From: an uncultured Actinomycetes bacterium | GTDB lineage: Bacteria > Actinomycetota > Actinomycetes > Nanopelagicales > Nanopelagicaceae | Reading direction: 5' to 3' | DNA length: 57,782 bases | NCBI GenBank assembly: GCA_903850565.1 | Contig: CAINLV010000041.1 | Location: forward strand, 1-57,782 | In this document: piece after piece, positions 1 through 8,387 of the stretch | How positions within the stretch are numbered: position 1 is the stretch's first letter | How the letters are laid out: each line of letters starts with the position of its first letter | Translations under genes and position numbers: made by a program | The notes under the pieces: model-generated | Seen by the model: only the letters and a program-made list of their open reading frames with translations | What the model was told of the DNA's origin: nothing | Database searches by the model: none

Positions 1-1361
1 CCCTTTTCAACTGCCTTCTTAGCAAGCAGGGCAGCACCAATCATCACTGATGGATTAGAAGTGTTGGTGCACGAAGTAATCGATGCAATTACTACAGCAC
101 CATTTTGAACCGAAGTCTTTGTTCCATTCACAGAAACCGCAATTGGATCTTGACTGGTTTTCTCCGAGAAGTAAGTTGGTGAAATAGTTTCATACGCAGA
201 CTTTGCCTGCGAGAGTGAAATACGGTCCTGAGGTCGCTTAGGCCCAGAGATAGAGGGGACGACTGAACCCAGATCTAGCTCTAATCTTTCCGAGAACCTT
301 GGTTCATGATCTGGGTTGTGCCAGAGACCAATTCGTTTCGCATATGACTCGACCAGATTAATTTCATCGCTAGTGCGGCCGGTCAAGGCAAGGTACTTCA
401 AGGTTTCTTCATCGATAGGGAAGATTGCGCAGGTAGAGCCGTACTCCGGCGACATATTTCCGATGGTGGCTCGGTTGGCCATGGGAAGTGCTGTGACTCC
501 AGGACCATAAAATTCTACGAATTTACCAACCACGCCATGCTTTCGAAGTAATTCGGTGATCGTGAGTACCAGGTCAGTAGCGGTAGTTCCGATCGGCATA
601 GTTCCATGGAGTTTGAATCCGACCACACGAGGAATCAACATAGAAACTGGCTGTCCAAGAAGTGCGGCCTCGGCTTCAATTCCGCCTACGCCCCACCCCA
701 GTACGCCAAGACCATTGACCATGGTGGTATGAGAATCAGTGCCAACAACAGTGTCTGGGTATGCCCGCAAAACGCCATCGACATTTCGAGTCATTACAAC
801 GCGTGCCAAATATTCAATATTTACCTGGTGGACAATTCCAGTCCCAGGTGGGACGACTTTGAATTCATCAAAGGCGCCTTGACCCCAACGAAGGAAGCGA
901 TATCGCTCTTGGTTTCGTTGGTATTCAATATCAGTATTTTGTTCAAAAGAATCTTTGGTACCAAACATGTCAGCGATGACTGAATGGTCAATAACTAACT
1001 CGGCTGGTGCCAATGGATTTACTCTGGAGGCATCGCCACCTAATTCGACAATCGCTTCGCGCATCGTTGCTAAATCCACTACGCACGGAACTCCAGTGAA
1101 ATCTTGCATGATGACACGAGCCGGGGTGAATTGAATTTCAGTATCTGGATCTGCGCTGGGATCCCAACCTGCAAGCGCTCGAATTTGTTCGGCCGTTATG
1201 TTGGCGCCATCTTCGGTGCGAACTAAATTTTCCAATAAGACTTTTAAACTAAACGGAAGTGTCTGACTTCCTTCCAAACCAGAAATATCAAAAATTTCGT
1301 AACTTTTGCCGGATACTTCTAATGTGCTCTTTGCGTTAAAGGAATTTTTGCTAGCGCTCAT
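1..1361 (-). CDS. acnA: Aconitate hydratase, 3' part cut off by window edge
   Basis: Interconverts citrate and isocitrate in the TCA cycle through a [4Fe-4S] cluster in the cytoplasm. About 453 codons are present, from ATG at 1361 to the window edge; the family is usually about 900 residues, so this is the N-terminal half. Visible signatures are GTDSHTT (coded near 740) and SCTNTSNP near residue 429, which carries the first cluster cysteine. The start fits AcnA N-termini (MSASKNSF). It is transcribed leftwards, and the rlmD-like stop lies 57 bases upstream. AcnA rather than AcnB is supported by the domain order. Confidence 0.95.
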   Translation of the reverse strand, partial: MSASKNSFNAKSTLEVSGKSYEIFDISGLEGSQTLPFSLKVLLENLVRTEDGANITAEQIRALAGWDPSADPDTEIQFTPARVIMQDFTGVPCVVDLATMREAIVELGGDASRVNPLAPAELVIDHSVIADMFGTKDSFEQNTDIEYQRNQERYRFLRWGQGAFDEFKVVPPGTGIVHQVNIEYLARVVMTRNVDGVLRAYPDTVVGTDSHTTMVNGLGVLGWGVGGIEAEAALLGQPVSMLIPRVVGFKLHGTMPIGTTATDLVLTITELLRKHGVVGKFVEFYGPGVTALPMANRATIGNMSPEYGSTCAIFPIDEETLKYLALTGRTSDEINLVESYAKRIGLWHNPDHEPRFSERLELDLGSVVPSISGPKRPQDRISLSQAKSAYETISPTYFSEKTSQDPIAVSVNGTKTSVQNGAVVIASITSCTNTSNPSVMIGAALLAKKAVEK

Positions 1362-1418
1362 ATTCGATTCTCATCCGCCTCTGCATTTTTTAAGGGTATA
1401 GCCCAATCTTAGCCACTC

Positions 1419-2657
1419 TTACTTTTGACGACTAAATTTGGCCACCGTTTCAACGTGCTGAGTCATAGGAAAGAGGTCGAATCCCACTATGTGGTCCATT
1501 TGGTATCCGGCATCCACGAAGAACTTAGAATCTCGAGCCATTGAGGCTGGGTCACACGAGACATAAACAATCGTTCGCGGCTTGTGGCGCAGAATCGATG
1601 TGACCACCATCTCACCGGCTCCAGTCCGTGGCGGATCCAGCAAAATGACGTCAACGCGGGAAAGCTTGGGAAGTTGAGATTCCACGGTGCCTTCATGAAT
1701 GTGAACATTCTTTCGATCGGCAAAGATCCGATTGGCGCTGGCGATGGCCCGCTTGTCAGATTCGATCAAATGAACTTTTCCTGATGAACCCACGATGCGA
1801 GCAATTTCAGCGGAAAAAAGTCCTGCGCCGCCGTATAGGTCACAGACGTGATCTCCGTATTGTAAATCTAACTCAGAGACAGCTGCTGCAACCAAAGTTT
1901 CGGGAGCTGACTTGTGGCTCTGCCAAAAAGCTTGCGGTGAAATTTCAAAAGTGTGGGCACCTACAACTTCGTGGAGTTGAGTTGGTCCAGAAATGCTTCG
2001 TCCGCCTCTGGAGATGTTGACCTCCCCCGAACTGGAAACGGCCGCTTCAACGCGCTGATCTCCGCTCCACTTTCGAGCGGAAAGGGCTGGAATATTCATC
2101 TCCTCAACTGCGATCAGGCAATCATCAATCGCTACAACATCATTACTTCGCGATGCATATAAGCCCAGCGCTCCAGATGGCGAAATTGCGAAATCCATTC
2201 GCGTCCGCCAATCCAACCCCGACTCTGGGTAGACGCCTTCGACAATTGGTGCACATTCCACTTTGGCGATTCTGGCAAATTGCTCGGCAATGATGCTCGC
2301 TTTGAGTTCGCGCTGGTAACCAATTTCGATATGTTGAAAATCGCATCCGCCGCAACCGCTTGGCCCAGAGAAATGGCAAGGTGGAACTACTCGCTTGCTC
2401 GATGCTTCCAAAATTTCAATTGCGTCGCCACGCACGATTTTTGAGGCTACGGCCGTGATCTCCACTTTGGCTTTCTCTCCGGTGATTCCGTGGCGAACAA
2501 AAATGACCTGCCCCTCATACCTTGCGATGAAATGTCCACCATGTGCCACCGGACCGATTTCAACGATAACCACATCGCCAACTTTGAGCCGATTCTCTTT
2601 TTTCGGCAGGCTGATTTCGTTGGGATTTTCTGGTGCTACTGCATCATTTGGTTCCAT
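1419..2657 (-). CDS. TrmA/RlmC/RlmD-family RNA (uracil-5-)-methyltransferase
   Basis: A SAM-dependent enzyme that makes 5-methyluridine in rRNA or tRNA. The 412 residues show an N-terminal TRAM domain (about 22-80) and iron-sulfur cysteines C94, C102 and C105, with a further Cys near 178. The C-terminal Rossmann methyltransferase has DPPRTGAG and the VSCDPASMARD loop holding the catalytic cysteine. It is divergent from ceoB across only 32 bases, the same arrangement as Rv2689c/ceoB in Mycobacterium. A TAGGCT hexamer 7 bases before ATG suggests a leaderless mRNA. The target (U747, U1939 or tRNA U54) cannot be told from sequence, so no symbol is given. Confidence 0.9.
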   Translation of the reverse strand: MEPNDAVAPENPNEISLPKKENRLKVGDVVIVEIGPVAHGGHFIARYEGQVIFVRHGITGEKAKVEITAVASKIVRGDAIEILEASSKRVVPPCHFSGPSGCGGCDFQHIEIGYQRELKASIIAEQFARIAKVECAPIVEGVYPESGLDWRTRMDFAISPSGALGLYASRSNDVVAIDDCLIAVEEMNIPALSARKWSGDQRVEAAVSSSGEVNISRGGRSISGPTQLHEVVGAHTFEISPQAFWQSHKSAPETLVAAAVSELDLQYGDHVCDLYGGAGLFSAEIARIVGSSGKVHLIESDKRAIASANRIFADRKNVHIHEGTVESQLPKLSRVDVILLDPPRTGAGEMVVTSILRHKPRTIVYVSCDPASMARDSKFFVDAGYQMDHIVGFDLFPMTQHVETVAKFSRQK

Positions 2658-2664
2658 GGTCGCT

Positions 2665-2670
2665 AGCCTA
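2665..2670 (-). promoter_or_regulatory. Leaderless -10 hexamer for the RNA methyltransferase
   Basis: TAGGCT then 7 bases then ATG. A TANNNT hexamer this close to the start places transcription initiation at or next to the A of ATG. No Shine-Dalgarno sequence fits between. Confidence 0.5.
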
Positions 2671-2676
2671 AGGGTG

Positions 2677-2682
2677 TAAGTT
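2677..2682 (+). promoter_or_regulatory. Leaderless -10 hexamer for ceoB
   Basis: TAAGTT then 7 bases then the GTG start of ceoB. It lies back to back with the opposing hexamer at 2665-2670, so both divergent promoters sit within 32 bases. Confidence 0.45.
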
Positions 2683-2689
2683 CTCCCTC

Positions 2690-3352
2690 GTGCACGTAGT
2701 CATTATGGGTTGCGGTCGAGTCGGCTCTGGTCTTGCAAGAGATCTGGAGGCTGCCGGCCACACCGTCGCGGTTATCGACCAAAATCGAGAAGCCTTTCGT
2801 CGTCTTGGGGCCGATTTCAACGGTCGCACTGTGGCAGGCGTTGGCTTTGATCGAGATACCCTCCTAGAAGCAGGAATTGAACATGCCGACGCCTTTGCGG
2901 CGGTCTCCAACGGTGACAATTCCAATATTTTGGCGGCACGAGTCGCCCGGGAAACCTATGGCGTGGCCAATGTTGTCGCCAGAATTTATGACCCCGCTCG
3001 CGCTGAAATTTATCAACGGTTAGGAATTCCTACAGTGGCAACCGTTTTATGGACCACAGACCAAATTATGAGAAGGCTGGCCCCGCAAGGAAGTCGTTCC
3101 GAATGGCGCGATGCGAGCGGAGTCATTCAGTTGTGCGAAGTCCACATCCACTCGGATTGGTACGGACAACCTGCTCATTTAATTGAAACCTCTACCCCAG
3201 CCCGAGTCGCCTTTATTACTCGACTGGGCGAAGGTTTGATTCCCAATGAACACACCGTGCTACAAGAAGGCGATCTAGTTCACGTCGTAGTCGCCGAATC
3301 AGATGTAGCCAATGTTGAACTTGCCTTGGCGAAATCTCCGGAGGATAACTAA
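2690..3352 (+). CDS. ceoB: TrkA-family potassium uptake regulatory protein (first copy)
   Basis: Cytoplasmic NAD-binding RCK protein that gates a Trk/Ktr-type K+ channel. The 220 residues start MHVVIMGCGRVGSGL, with the dinucleotide motif GCGRVG at 7-12, followed by an RCK_N Rossmann domain and an RCK_C (TrkA_C) domain from about 135. The start is GTG at 2690. It is followed with zero spacing by a second TrkA gene (3353). Mycobacterium ceoB-ceoC has the same tandem and neighbours. The channel subunit itself is not in the window. Confidence 0.9.
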   Translation: MHVVIMGCGRVGSGLARDLEAAGHTVAVIDQNREAFRRLGADFNGRTVAGVGFDRDTLLEAGIEHADAFAAVSNGDNSNILAARVARETYGVANVVARIYDPARAEIYQRLGIPTVATVLWTTDQIMRRLAPQGSRSEWRDASGVIQLCEVHIHSDWYGQPAHLIETSTPARVAFITRLGEGLIPNEHTVLQEGDLVHVVVAESDVANVELALAKSPEDN

Positions 3353-4006
3353 ATGAGAATTGCCATTGCCGGTGCTGGAAATGTCGGCAGAGCTATCGCC
3401 GCCGAACTCCTGGAAAATGGTCACCACGTTCTTCTGATTGATCGAGATCCCAAAGCGCTGAAGATGGAAAGCGTTCCCACGGCAGAGTGGTTGATGGCCG
3501 ATGCTTGCGAGATTACCTCTTTAGATAATGCGAAATTAGATACTTGTCAGGTCATGATTGCTGCGACCGGAGATGACAAGGTGAATCTTGTCGCTTCATT
3601 GCTAGCAAAGAGTGAATATGGAGTTCCACGAGTAGTTGCACGAGTCAATCATCCTAAGAATGAATGGCTTTTTGATACTTCATGGGGCGTTGATGTAGCG
3701 GTATCTACGCCTCGGATTATTTCGGCTTTGGTTGAAGAAGCGGTAAGTGTCGGCGATCTAGTTCGTCTCTTCTCGCTGCGCCGCGGCGAAGCAAACCTTG
3801 TTGAGATCACACTTCCCGACGGAGTTAGCTGCATCGGCAAAACAGTGCAAGAAGTTCTCATTCCCGAAGGTGCTTCCCTAGCTGCAATTGTTCGTGATGG
3901 GCAAGTAAAAGCCCCGTTACCTCATGATGCTTTTGCTGCCGGCGATGAATTACTTTTCGTGGCAACTTCCGATGCCGAAGCGAAAATAAAAGCCTGCTTT
4001 ATTTAA
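3353..4006 (+). CDS. ceoC: TrkA-family potassium uptake regulatory protein (second copy)
   Basis: Second RCK subunit of the Trk-type K+ uptake regulator. The 217 residues begin MRIAIAGAGNVGRAIAAEL, with GAGNVG as the nucleotide-binding glycine motif, an RCK_N domain to about 130 and an RCK_C domain at about 135-217. The ATG directly follows the stop of ceoB, so the two are translated as a pair. Its 3' end overlaps the convergent DUF3159 gene by 4 bases, leaving no room for a terminator between them. Confidence 0.9.
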   Translation: MRIAIAGAGNVGRAIAAELLENGHHVLLIDRDPKALKMESVPTAEWLMADACEITSLDNAKLDTCQVMIAATGDDKVNLVASLLAKSEYGVPRVVARVNHPKNEWLFDTSWGVDVAVSTPRIISALVEEAVSVGDLVRLFSLRRGEANLVEITLPDGVSCIGKTVQEVLIPEGASLAAIVRDGQVKAPLPHDAFAAGDELLFVATSDAEAKIKACFI

Positions 4007-4641
4007 TCTTCCTGGTTCGGCTCGATAATTTTTGTTGTGGGAACTTTTCGTAGAATCACCCAACTTCCCCACCCTGCCGCCAAGAACAATGGATACCCCA
4101 TAATCAGTCGTGCCGTACCTAATACATTTATGTTTCCAGCTTTATACAAGGGATATTGCACGATGAGTCGCGAGATAAAAAGACCAACCCAGAGCCAACC
4201 AGCTCGAACATAGGCACGCTTTCGAATTGGGTCATTACGCCAGGTGAGGTTTTCACCCAATAGCGGTCCAAGCATCAATCCCAAGAGTGGCCAGCCAGCC
4301 AGATTGAGGGCGCTATAGATGAGGCCATAAACGGCATTAGTAATCAATCCGGGCAGATAAAAATCTGCCGCTTTACCCGTGTGCCGAGAGAGCAAGGCGC
4401 AAATCCCAATGCCAACGATGCCACTAATCGCATGTTGCAACGTCTCGCGTTTCACCAACCTCATCAAGGTCAATAGCGCTGAAAGGATCAGCGCGGCGAT
4501 CGAAGATTGATTGACGTTATGAGTGATGTTGAAGGCAACAAGAAAAAGTAATGATGGCAAGCCTGAATCGATAAGCCCTCTGGTGCCGCCTAGAGCCTGA
4601 AGTATTTTGGCTTTATCTTCGTGGTGTCCTTCGTAACTCAT
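4003..4641 (-). CDS. DUF3159 family integral membrane protein
   Basis: A 212-residue membrane protein of actinobacterial family DUF3159, function unknown. Several hydrophobic stretches are visible (about 25-45, 47-62, 75-90, 95-125, 145-165, 180-200), giving five or six likely transmembrane helices. The start ATG overlaps the dut stop by 4 bases (ATGA), so it is cotranscribed with dut and the thioesterase. Mycobacterium has the same neighbour order (Rv2693c near ceoC and dut). The family call rests on synteny and overall pattern, not on an alignment. Confidence 0.8.
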   Translation of the reverse strand: MSYEGHHEDKAKILQALGGTRGLIDSGLPSLLFLVAFNITHNVNQSSIAALILSALLTLMRLVKRETLQHAISGIVGIGICALLSRHTGKAADFYLPGLITNAVYGLIYSALNLAGWPLLGLMLGPLLGENLTWRNDPIRKRAYVRAGWLWVGLFISRLIVQYPLYKAGNINVLGTARLIMGYPLFLAAGWGSWVILRKVPTTKIIEPNQED

Positions 4642-5078
4642 GAACTCCGTCCCGTCGATCCGAAACCACCTTCACCGCGTCCGGATCCTGGCAAGTATTC
4701 GACCTCAACAAATGTGGCCTTTTCAACTTTTTGAATAACTAATTGTGCGATGCGATCGCCTTTTCGAAATGATGTTGCTTCAGTCAAATCATGGTTGATG
4801 AGGATCACCTGGAGCTCGCCGCGAAATCCGGCATCGACCGTCCCTGGAGTGTTGACCATGGAAACTCCATGTTTTATAGCAAGCCCGGAACGAGGATGCA
4901 CAAATGCGGCGTAACCATCTGGCATCGCAATTGCCAACCCAGTTGGTATTAGCGCTCGCTCACCAGGCATCAAGGTGAAGTCAATGCGAGTTGTTAGATC
5001 CGCTCCGGCATCTCCTGCTTTTGCATATACAGGAAGCGGAATTGATTCATCCACCCGAGTTATGAGGATCTGCACCAT
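4638..5078 (-). CDS. dut: dUTP diphosphatase
   Basis: Hydrolyses dUTP to dUMP and pyrophosphate, keeping uracil out of DNA and feeding dTMP synthesis. At 146 residues it is a typical trimeric dUTPase. Conserved motifs are present: AGDAGADL (21-28), PRSGLA, the GTVDAGFRGEL block with the catalytic Asp and Tyr/Phe region, KGDRIAQL, and the C-terminal glycine-rich arm GEGGFGSTG. The start overlaps the upstream thioesterase stop by 1 base (TAATG), and the stop region overlaps DUF3159, so this is a three-gene operon. Confidence 0.97.
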   Translation of the reverse strand: MVQILITRVDESIPLPVYAKAGDAGADLTTRIDFTLMPGERALIPTGLAIAMPDGYAAFVHPRSGLAIKHGVSMVNTPGTVDAGFRGELQVILINHDLTEATSFRKGDRIAQLVIQKVEKATFVEVEYLPGSGRGEGGFGSTGRSS

Positions 5079-5662
5079 TAAGGATTTATTTCAAAGTCAG
5101 GATCGACGAAGGCGAGCAACTCCGGATGCGCGGTCACGTGTTCTAGATATGCCTTCGGAGCGTTATCCATAAAGTGCTTCATGGGGACAATAATAAATAG
5201 CGCCGATGCCCTGACTGCTATTGGACCTTCCACACTCCCCAAGCGACCTACAGCGCTGGTGTACACCTTGCGATTAACCTGCCCCGTGATCTGTGCGGAG
5301 ATGTGCAACTCCGTACCCATTGGAACTGGCAATATGAAATCAGTTTCTAATCTGGCCGTGACCGCTGGCGAGCGAATCAGCCACATCAATTTACCCAGCG
5401 CTTCATCAAAGGCCAGCGAGAGCAGCCCGCCATGAGCCAGACCAGGTGCTCCTTGATGATTTTCGGTAACGGTAAAGACCGCGGTGATGTCTTGAGCTTG
5501 CCCGACGTGCGCCACTAAATGAAGGCCAGTTGGGTGGAGCTCACCGCAACCAAAGCAATGGCCAAAATGGGATGGGATTCGAGATCCAGATTCAGGGGCC
5601 TTGGCGTGGCGCGGCGGTATCTGTGCGCCTTCCGGCGGAGTGGTGCTGGGAATACGTGCCAT
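5078..5662 (-). CDS. PaaI/hotdog-fold acyl-CoA thioesterase family protein
   Basis: Probable acyl-CoA thioesterase of the hotdog fold; the substrate cannot be read from sequence. The 194 residues carry the motif AHGGLLSLAFDEALG, containing the HGG and Asp/Glu positions of the family. There is a cysteine-bearing HFGHCFGCGELHPTGL segment near the N-terminus, common in actinobacterial members. A TACCCT hexamer 6 bases before ATG indicates leaderless transcription. The gene heads the thioesterase-dut-DUF3159 operon and faces the DUF3093 gene across 45 bases. Confidence 0.8.
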   Translation of the reverse strand: MARIPSTTPPEGAQIPPRHAKAPESGSRIPSHFGHCFGCGELHPTGLHLVAHVGQAQDITAVFTVTENHQGAPGLAHGGLLSLAFDEALGKLMWLIRSPAVTARLETDFILPVPMGTELHISAQITGQVNRKVYTSAVGRLGSVEGPIAVRASALFIIVPMKHFMDNAPKAYLEHVTAHPELLAFVDPDFEINP

Positions 5663-5668
5663 GAGGCA

Positions 5669-5674
5669 AGGGTA
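5669..5674 (-). promoter_or_regulatory. Leaderless -10 hexamer for the thioesterase operon
   Basis: TACCCT then 6 bases then ATG. It is the likely promoter of the thioesterase-dut-DUF3159 operon. Confidence 0.45.
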
Positions 5675-5694
5675 ATACTCTTCCAGCGATGAAG

Positions 5695-5700
5695 TAACTT
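5695..5700 (+). promoter_or_regulatory. Leaderless -10 hexamer for the DUF3093 gene
   Basis: TAACTT then 7 bases then GTG at 5708, on the strand opposite to the thioesterase promoter. Confidence 0.45.
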
Positions 5701-5707
5701 AAGCCCT

Positions 5708-6145
5708 GTGACCTTTACTGAAGTTATCCGTTGGCCGATCTGGTTATGGGGATTCCTCTTATTTTTGGCAGCCTCGCTCTCCCTTTCGATTTGGGCCGCC
5801 TTTGGAATAGCCCCAGCCTTATGGGCGATGTTGGCTCAGATTATTCTCCTGGCCATTACTTCAGTATCCAGCGCGCTGAAAATATCGATAGATGAGACTC
5901 ATCTACGAATTGGTCGAGCGAAGATTGAAAAGAGTTTTATTCGACAAGTCGTGCTTTTAGATCAGAAAGAAATGGCAATTGCCCGAGGGGCGCAATTAGA
6001 CCCAGCGGCATATTTAGAGATCAGATTTTGGGTGAACTCGGGGGCGCGGCTCATTCTTCAAGATGATCGGGACCCCACGCCATATTGGTTAATAAGCACA
6101 AAAAAGGGCACTGCATTTTCGCAGGCCCTCTTTCACAGTAATTAA
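5708..6145 (+). CDS. DUF3093 family membrane protein
   Basis: A 145-residue actinobacterial protein of unknown function. Two adjacent hydrophobic helices (about 9-32 and 35-55) are followed by a soluble domain ending in the segment DDRDPTPYWLISTKKG, which matches the DUF3093 C-terminal pattern as I know it. The GTG start at 5708 is chosen because the TM pair follows at once and the leaderless hexamer fits. Its convergent partner is DUF4193, an order also seen in Mycobacterium (Rv2698/Rv2699c). Confidence 0.8.
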   Translation: MTFTEVIRWPIWLWGFLLFLAASLSLSIWAAFGIAPALWAMLAQIILLAITSVSSALKISIDETHLRIGRAKIEKSFIRQVVLLDQKEMAIARGAQLDPAAYLEIRFWVNSGARLILQDDRDPTPYWLISTKKGTAFSQALFHSN

Positions 6146-6162
6146 TTACTTAACTTGGTGCG

Positions 6163-6459
6163 CTATTCGCAATCTTTGCAGACTGACTTTGGCCCTTCGC
6201 CACGGGCGAGTTGAGTGATGTGATGTACTAAGAAGCATCGCGAGCAGGTGAATTCATCACTTTGTTTTGGTACAACTCGTACGGTGAGTTCTTCGCCTGA
6301 TAGATCTGCGCCGGGAAGTTCCAGATTTTCGGCTGCATCTTCTTCATCAATATCTACCTGGCCAGACTGAGCGTCCGCACGTCGTGCTTTTAACTCTTCT
6401 AGCGACTCCTCATGAAGTTCTTCATCCGTTTTTCTCGGGGTGTCGTAATCGGTTGCCAT
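6163..6459 (-). CDS. DUF4193 family small acidic zinc-ribbon-like protein
   Basis: A 98-residue actinobacterial protein of unknown function. It starts MATDYDTPRKTDEEL, has an acidic helical middle and a C-terminal pair CSRC and CKDC that could bind one zinc ion. A strong Shine-Dalgarno (GAAGGAGG) lies 5 bases upstream of ATG. A 12-base palindrome, TCCCAATTGGGA (6497-6508), sits upstream in the promoter region. Orthologues in Mycobacterium (Rv2699c) are reported as essential or highly expressed, but no function follows from the sequence. Confidence 0.85.
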   Translation of the reverse strand: MATDYDTPRKTDEELHEESLEELKARRADAQSGQVDIDEEDAAENLELPGADLSGEELTVRVVPKQSDEFTCSRCFLVHHITQLARGEGPKSVCKDCE

Positions 6460-6648
6460 GGCACCTCCTTCATTCGTCCTTCAATTATTAACAAAATCCC
6501 AATTGGGAAAGCGTTATAAAACTTCGGTATCGGGGCGGATAATCCCCTATTAACCTGGGTAATGCCTAATTAACGCTCGGCGTGTCGGGCTTATTCCCGC
6601 CAAAAGTGGGCAGAAATCATGGGGCTAGCACCTATTCCAAGATAAGCC
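6460..6648. promoter_or_regulatory. Intergenic region with 12-base palindrome
   Basis: A 189-base gap between DUF4193 and the desaturase. It holds the perfect palindrome TCCCAATTGGGA (6497-6508), and AT-rich TTAATAAT on the minus strand could be the DUF4193 -10. No convincing terminator for the desaturase gene was found here. Confidence 0.4.
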
Positions 6649-7614
6649 CTAGTTTTGAAGGCGAATTGGCTCCTGGCCTCGGGCAATTAGTCGATCGAAG
6701 TGGTTCTCTCGCTTTTCAGTGAAGGTGGCTACATCGGCCTGAGCTTGGTTAATCCAGAGCGCTAATTCATCGCGGGCTGCCTCACCATCGCCGGTCAAAG
6801 TCTCCAAATTCCAGATATCCCATGCACGCAAGACTGGATTGACGACATCTTCCAAATGCAATTGCAGGTCATAGATTCCAGCAAGGGCGATTTGAACTGA
6901 CTTACGGCCCCAACCGGGCATGCCCGCACCTGGCATCTTGAAATTGGTGACTACATCGGTAATCGCGCGCATCGCGGCATTGGGTTCTAACTTCAACGCA
7001 CCAGCTAGCAAATTGCGGTAAAAAAGCATGTGAAGATTTTCATCCAGCGCAACGCGCGCCAACATTCCTTCAGCGATATCATCATTTGAAATCTTGCCAG
7101 TATTGCGATGGGAAATTCTGGTCGCCAACTCTTGGAAAGTGACATAAGAGACTGTGTGCAACATATCGTTCACATAGGGAGTCTCATATCCCACCTGCAT
7201 GTGGGCCATCCGAAGATCTTCTAATTCGTTGGGGTCCACACCTCTGGTCGCCATCAAGTAGTCACGGATCACGATGCTGTGTCTGGCTTCTTCTGCGGTC
7301 CATCGATTAATCCAGGTATTCCAAGCGCCATCTCGACCCATGGAGAGAGCAATTTCGGTGTGATAGCTAGGCAAGTTATCTTCGGTAAGGAGATTGAGAA
7401 CTAAGGAATCTTGTGCAATTGGAGTTAGTTTCGAATCTTTCGCTTCCCACGCATCGCCGTTGAGTGGGCCAGGGAAATTTCTGCCCTCGCTCCATGGAAC
7501 ATATTCATGGGGATACCAATCTTTAGTTGTGCTCAAATGTCGTTCTAACTCAACGGCAGCAACCGGCTCGAGCTCTCGGATTAAACGAGACTGAACAGTT
7601 TCGCTACCTGACAT
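6649..7614 (-). CDS. Acyl-ACP desaturase (ferritin-like di-iron)
   Basis: Introduces a double bond into a saturated acyl-ACP chain with O2 and reduced ferredoxin. The 321-residue protein has the two di-iron motifs of the family: EEARH in WTAEEARHSIVI and DENLH in ALDENLHMLF. The start was moved to ATG 7614 (MSGSETVQSRL), which is preceded by AGAAAGG at proper spacing. The frame stays open to 7731, but that would run into trmD. It resembles mycobacterial DesA1/DesA2. It follows trmD, where rplS is usual in actinobacteria, so the context is rearranged. Confidence 0.88.
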   Translation of the reverse strand: MSGSETVQSRLIRELEPVAAVELERHLSTTKDWYPHEYVPWSEGRNFPGPLNGDAWEAKDSKLTPIAQDSLVLNLLTEDNLPSYHTEIALSMGRDGAWNTWINRWTAEEARHSIVIRDYLMATRGVDPNELEDLRMAHMQVGYETPYVNDMLHTVSYVTFQELATRISHRNTGKISNDDIAEGMLARVALDENLHMLFYRNLLAGALKLEPNAAMRAITDVVTNFKMPGAGMPGWGRKSVQIALAGIYDLQLHLEDVVNPVLRAWDIWNLETLTGDGEAARDELALWINQAQADVATFTEKRENHFDRLIARGQEPIRLQN

Positions 7615-7670
7615 CTCACAACCTTTCTTCAACTCAAATCTAGGTGGACAACTTACCTCACGACTACGGG

Positions 7671-8387
7671 TTACTCGCCAGTTTGCTGCTGAATACGATT
7701 GGTTCGTTTTACCGCCTGATCTAGGCGCCATTTCGCAATAGCAGCGTGATTACCTGACATGAGAACCTCAGGAACCGCAAGATCGCGCCAGAGTGCAGGT
7801 TTTGTGAAATTAGGGTATTCAACTAGTGAGTCATCCATGGAGTGAGACTCTTCGCGTAACGAGTCCGGGTTGCCCAAGACTCCAGGAATGAGGCGAATCA
7901 CCGCTTCAAGGATTACCAGCGTTGCAACTTCACCGCCACCTAAAACATAATCACCTATGGATATTTCTCTAACTCGAAAATCACTTCGCGATTGGTAGTG
8001 CTCGGTGACTCGGTGATCGATGCCCTCATATCGACCACATGCAAAGATCAGATGCTCACAATTAACCAACTCTTCAGCCAACTTCTGTGAAAACTTTTCA
8101 CCTGCTGGTGTTAAAACTATAAGGTCATGAAGTGGCGCGCCATCGCGATCTGCAACAGCATCGATCGCTTCGCCCCAAGGTTGTGGGGACATGACCATGC
8201 CAGCACCCCCACCATAAGGGGTGTCATCAACGCTCCTGTGAATATTGGTCGCATATTCACGTAAATCTTGGACCGAAATATCAACCAAGCCAGCCTGTAC
8301 CGCTTTACCCATGAGGGAAATAGTGATTGGGGTCAGATAATCAGGGAAAATCGTGATTACATCGAAGCGATTATTGCGGGACATCAA
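7671..8387 (-). CDS. trmD: tRNA (guanine-37-N1)-methyltransferase
   Basis: Methylates G37 next to the anticodon and prevents +1 frameshifting. The 238 residues show the SPOUT trefoil-knot signatures DDTPYGGGAGMV, CGRYEGID and the long SIGDYVLGGGEVA block. The start at 8387 overlaps the rimM 3' end by 17 bases; the second Met (8384) is equally possible. It is the last member of the ffh-rpsP-khpA-rimM-trmD series. Confidence 0.97.
   Translation of the reverse strand: MMSRNNRFDVITIFPDYLTPITISLMGKAVQAGLVDISVQDLREYATNIHRSVDDTPYGGGAGMVMSPQPWGEAIDAVADRDGAPLHDLIVLTPAGEKFSQKLAEELVNCEHLIFACGRYEGIDHRVTEHYQSRSDFRVREISIGDYVLGGGEVATLVILEAVIRLIPGVLGNPDSLREESHSMDDSLVEYPNFTKPALWRDLAVPEVLMSGNHAAIAKWRLDQAVKRTNRIQQQTGE

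Noticed and set aside
606-983. 125-codon plus-strand frame inside aconitase
   Set aside because: The opposite strand codes clear aconitase signatures over the same bases; this frame has no recognisable domain or ribosome site.
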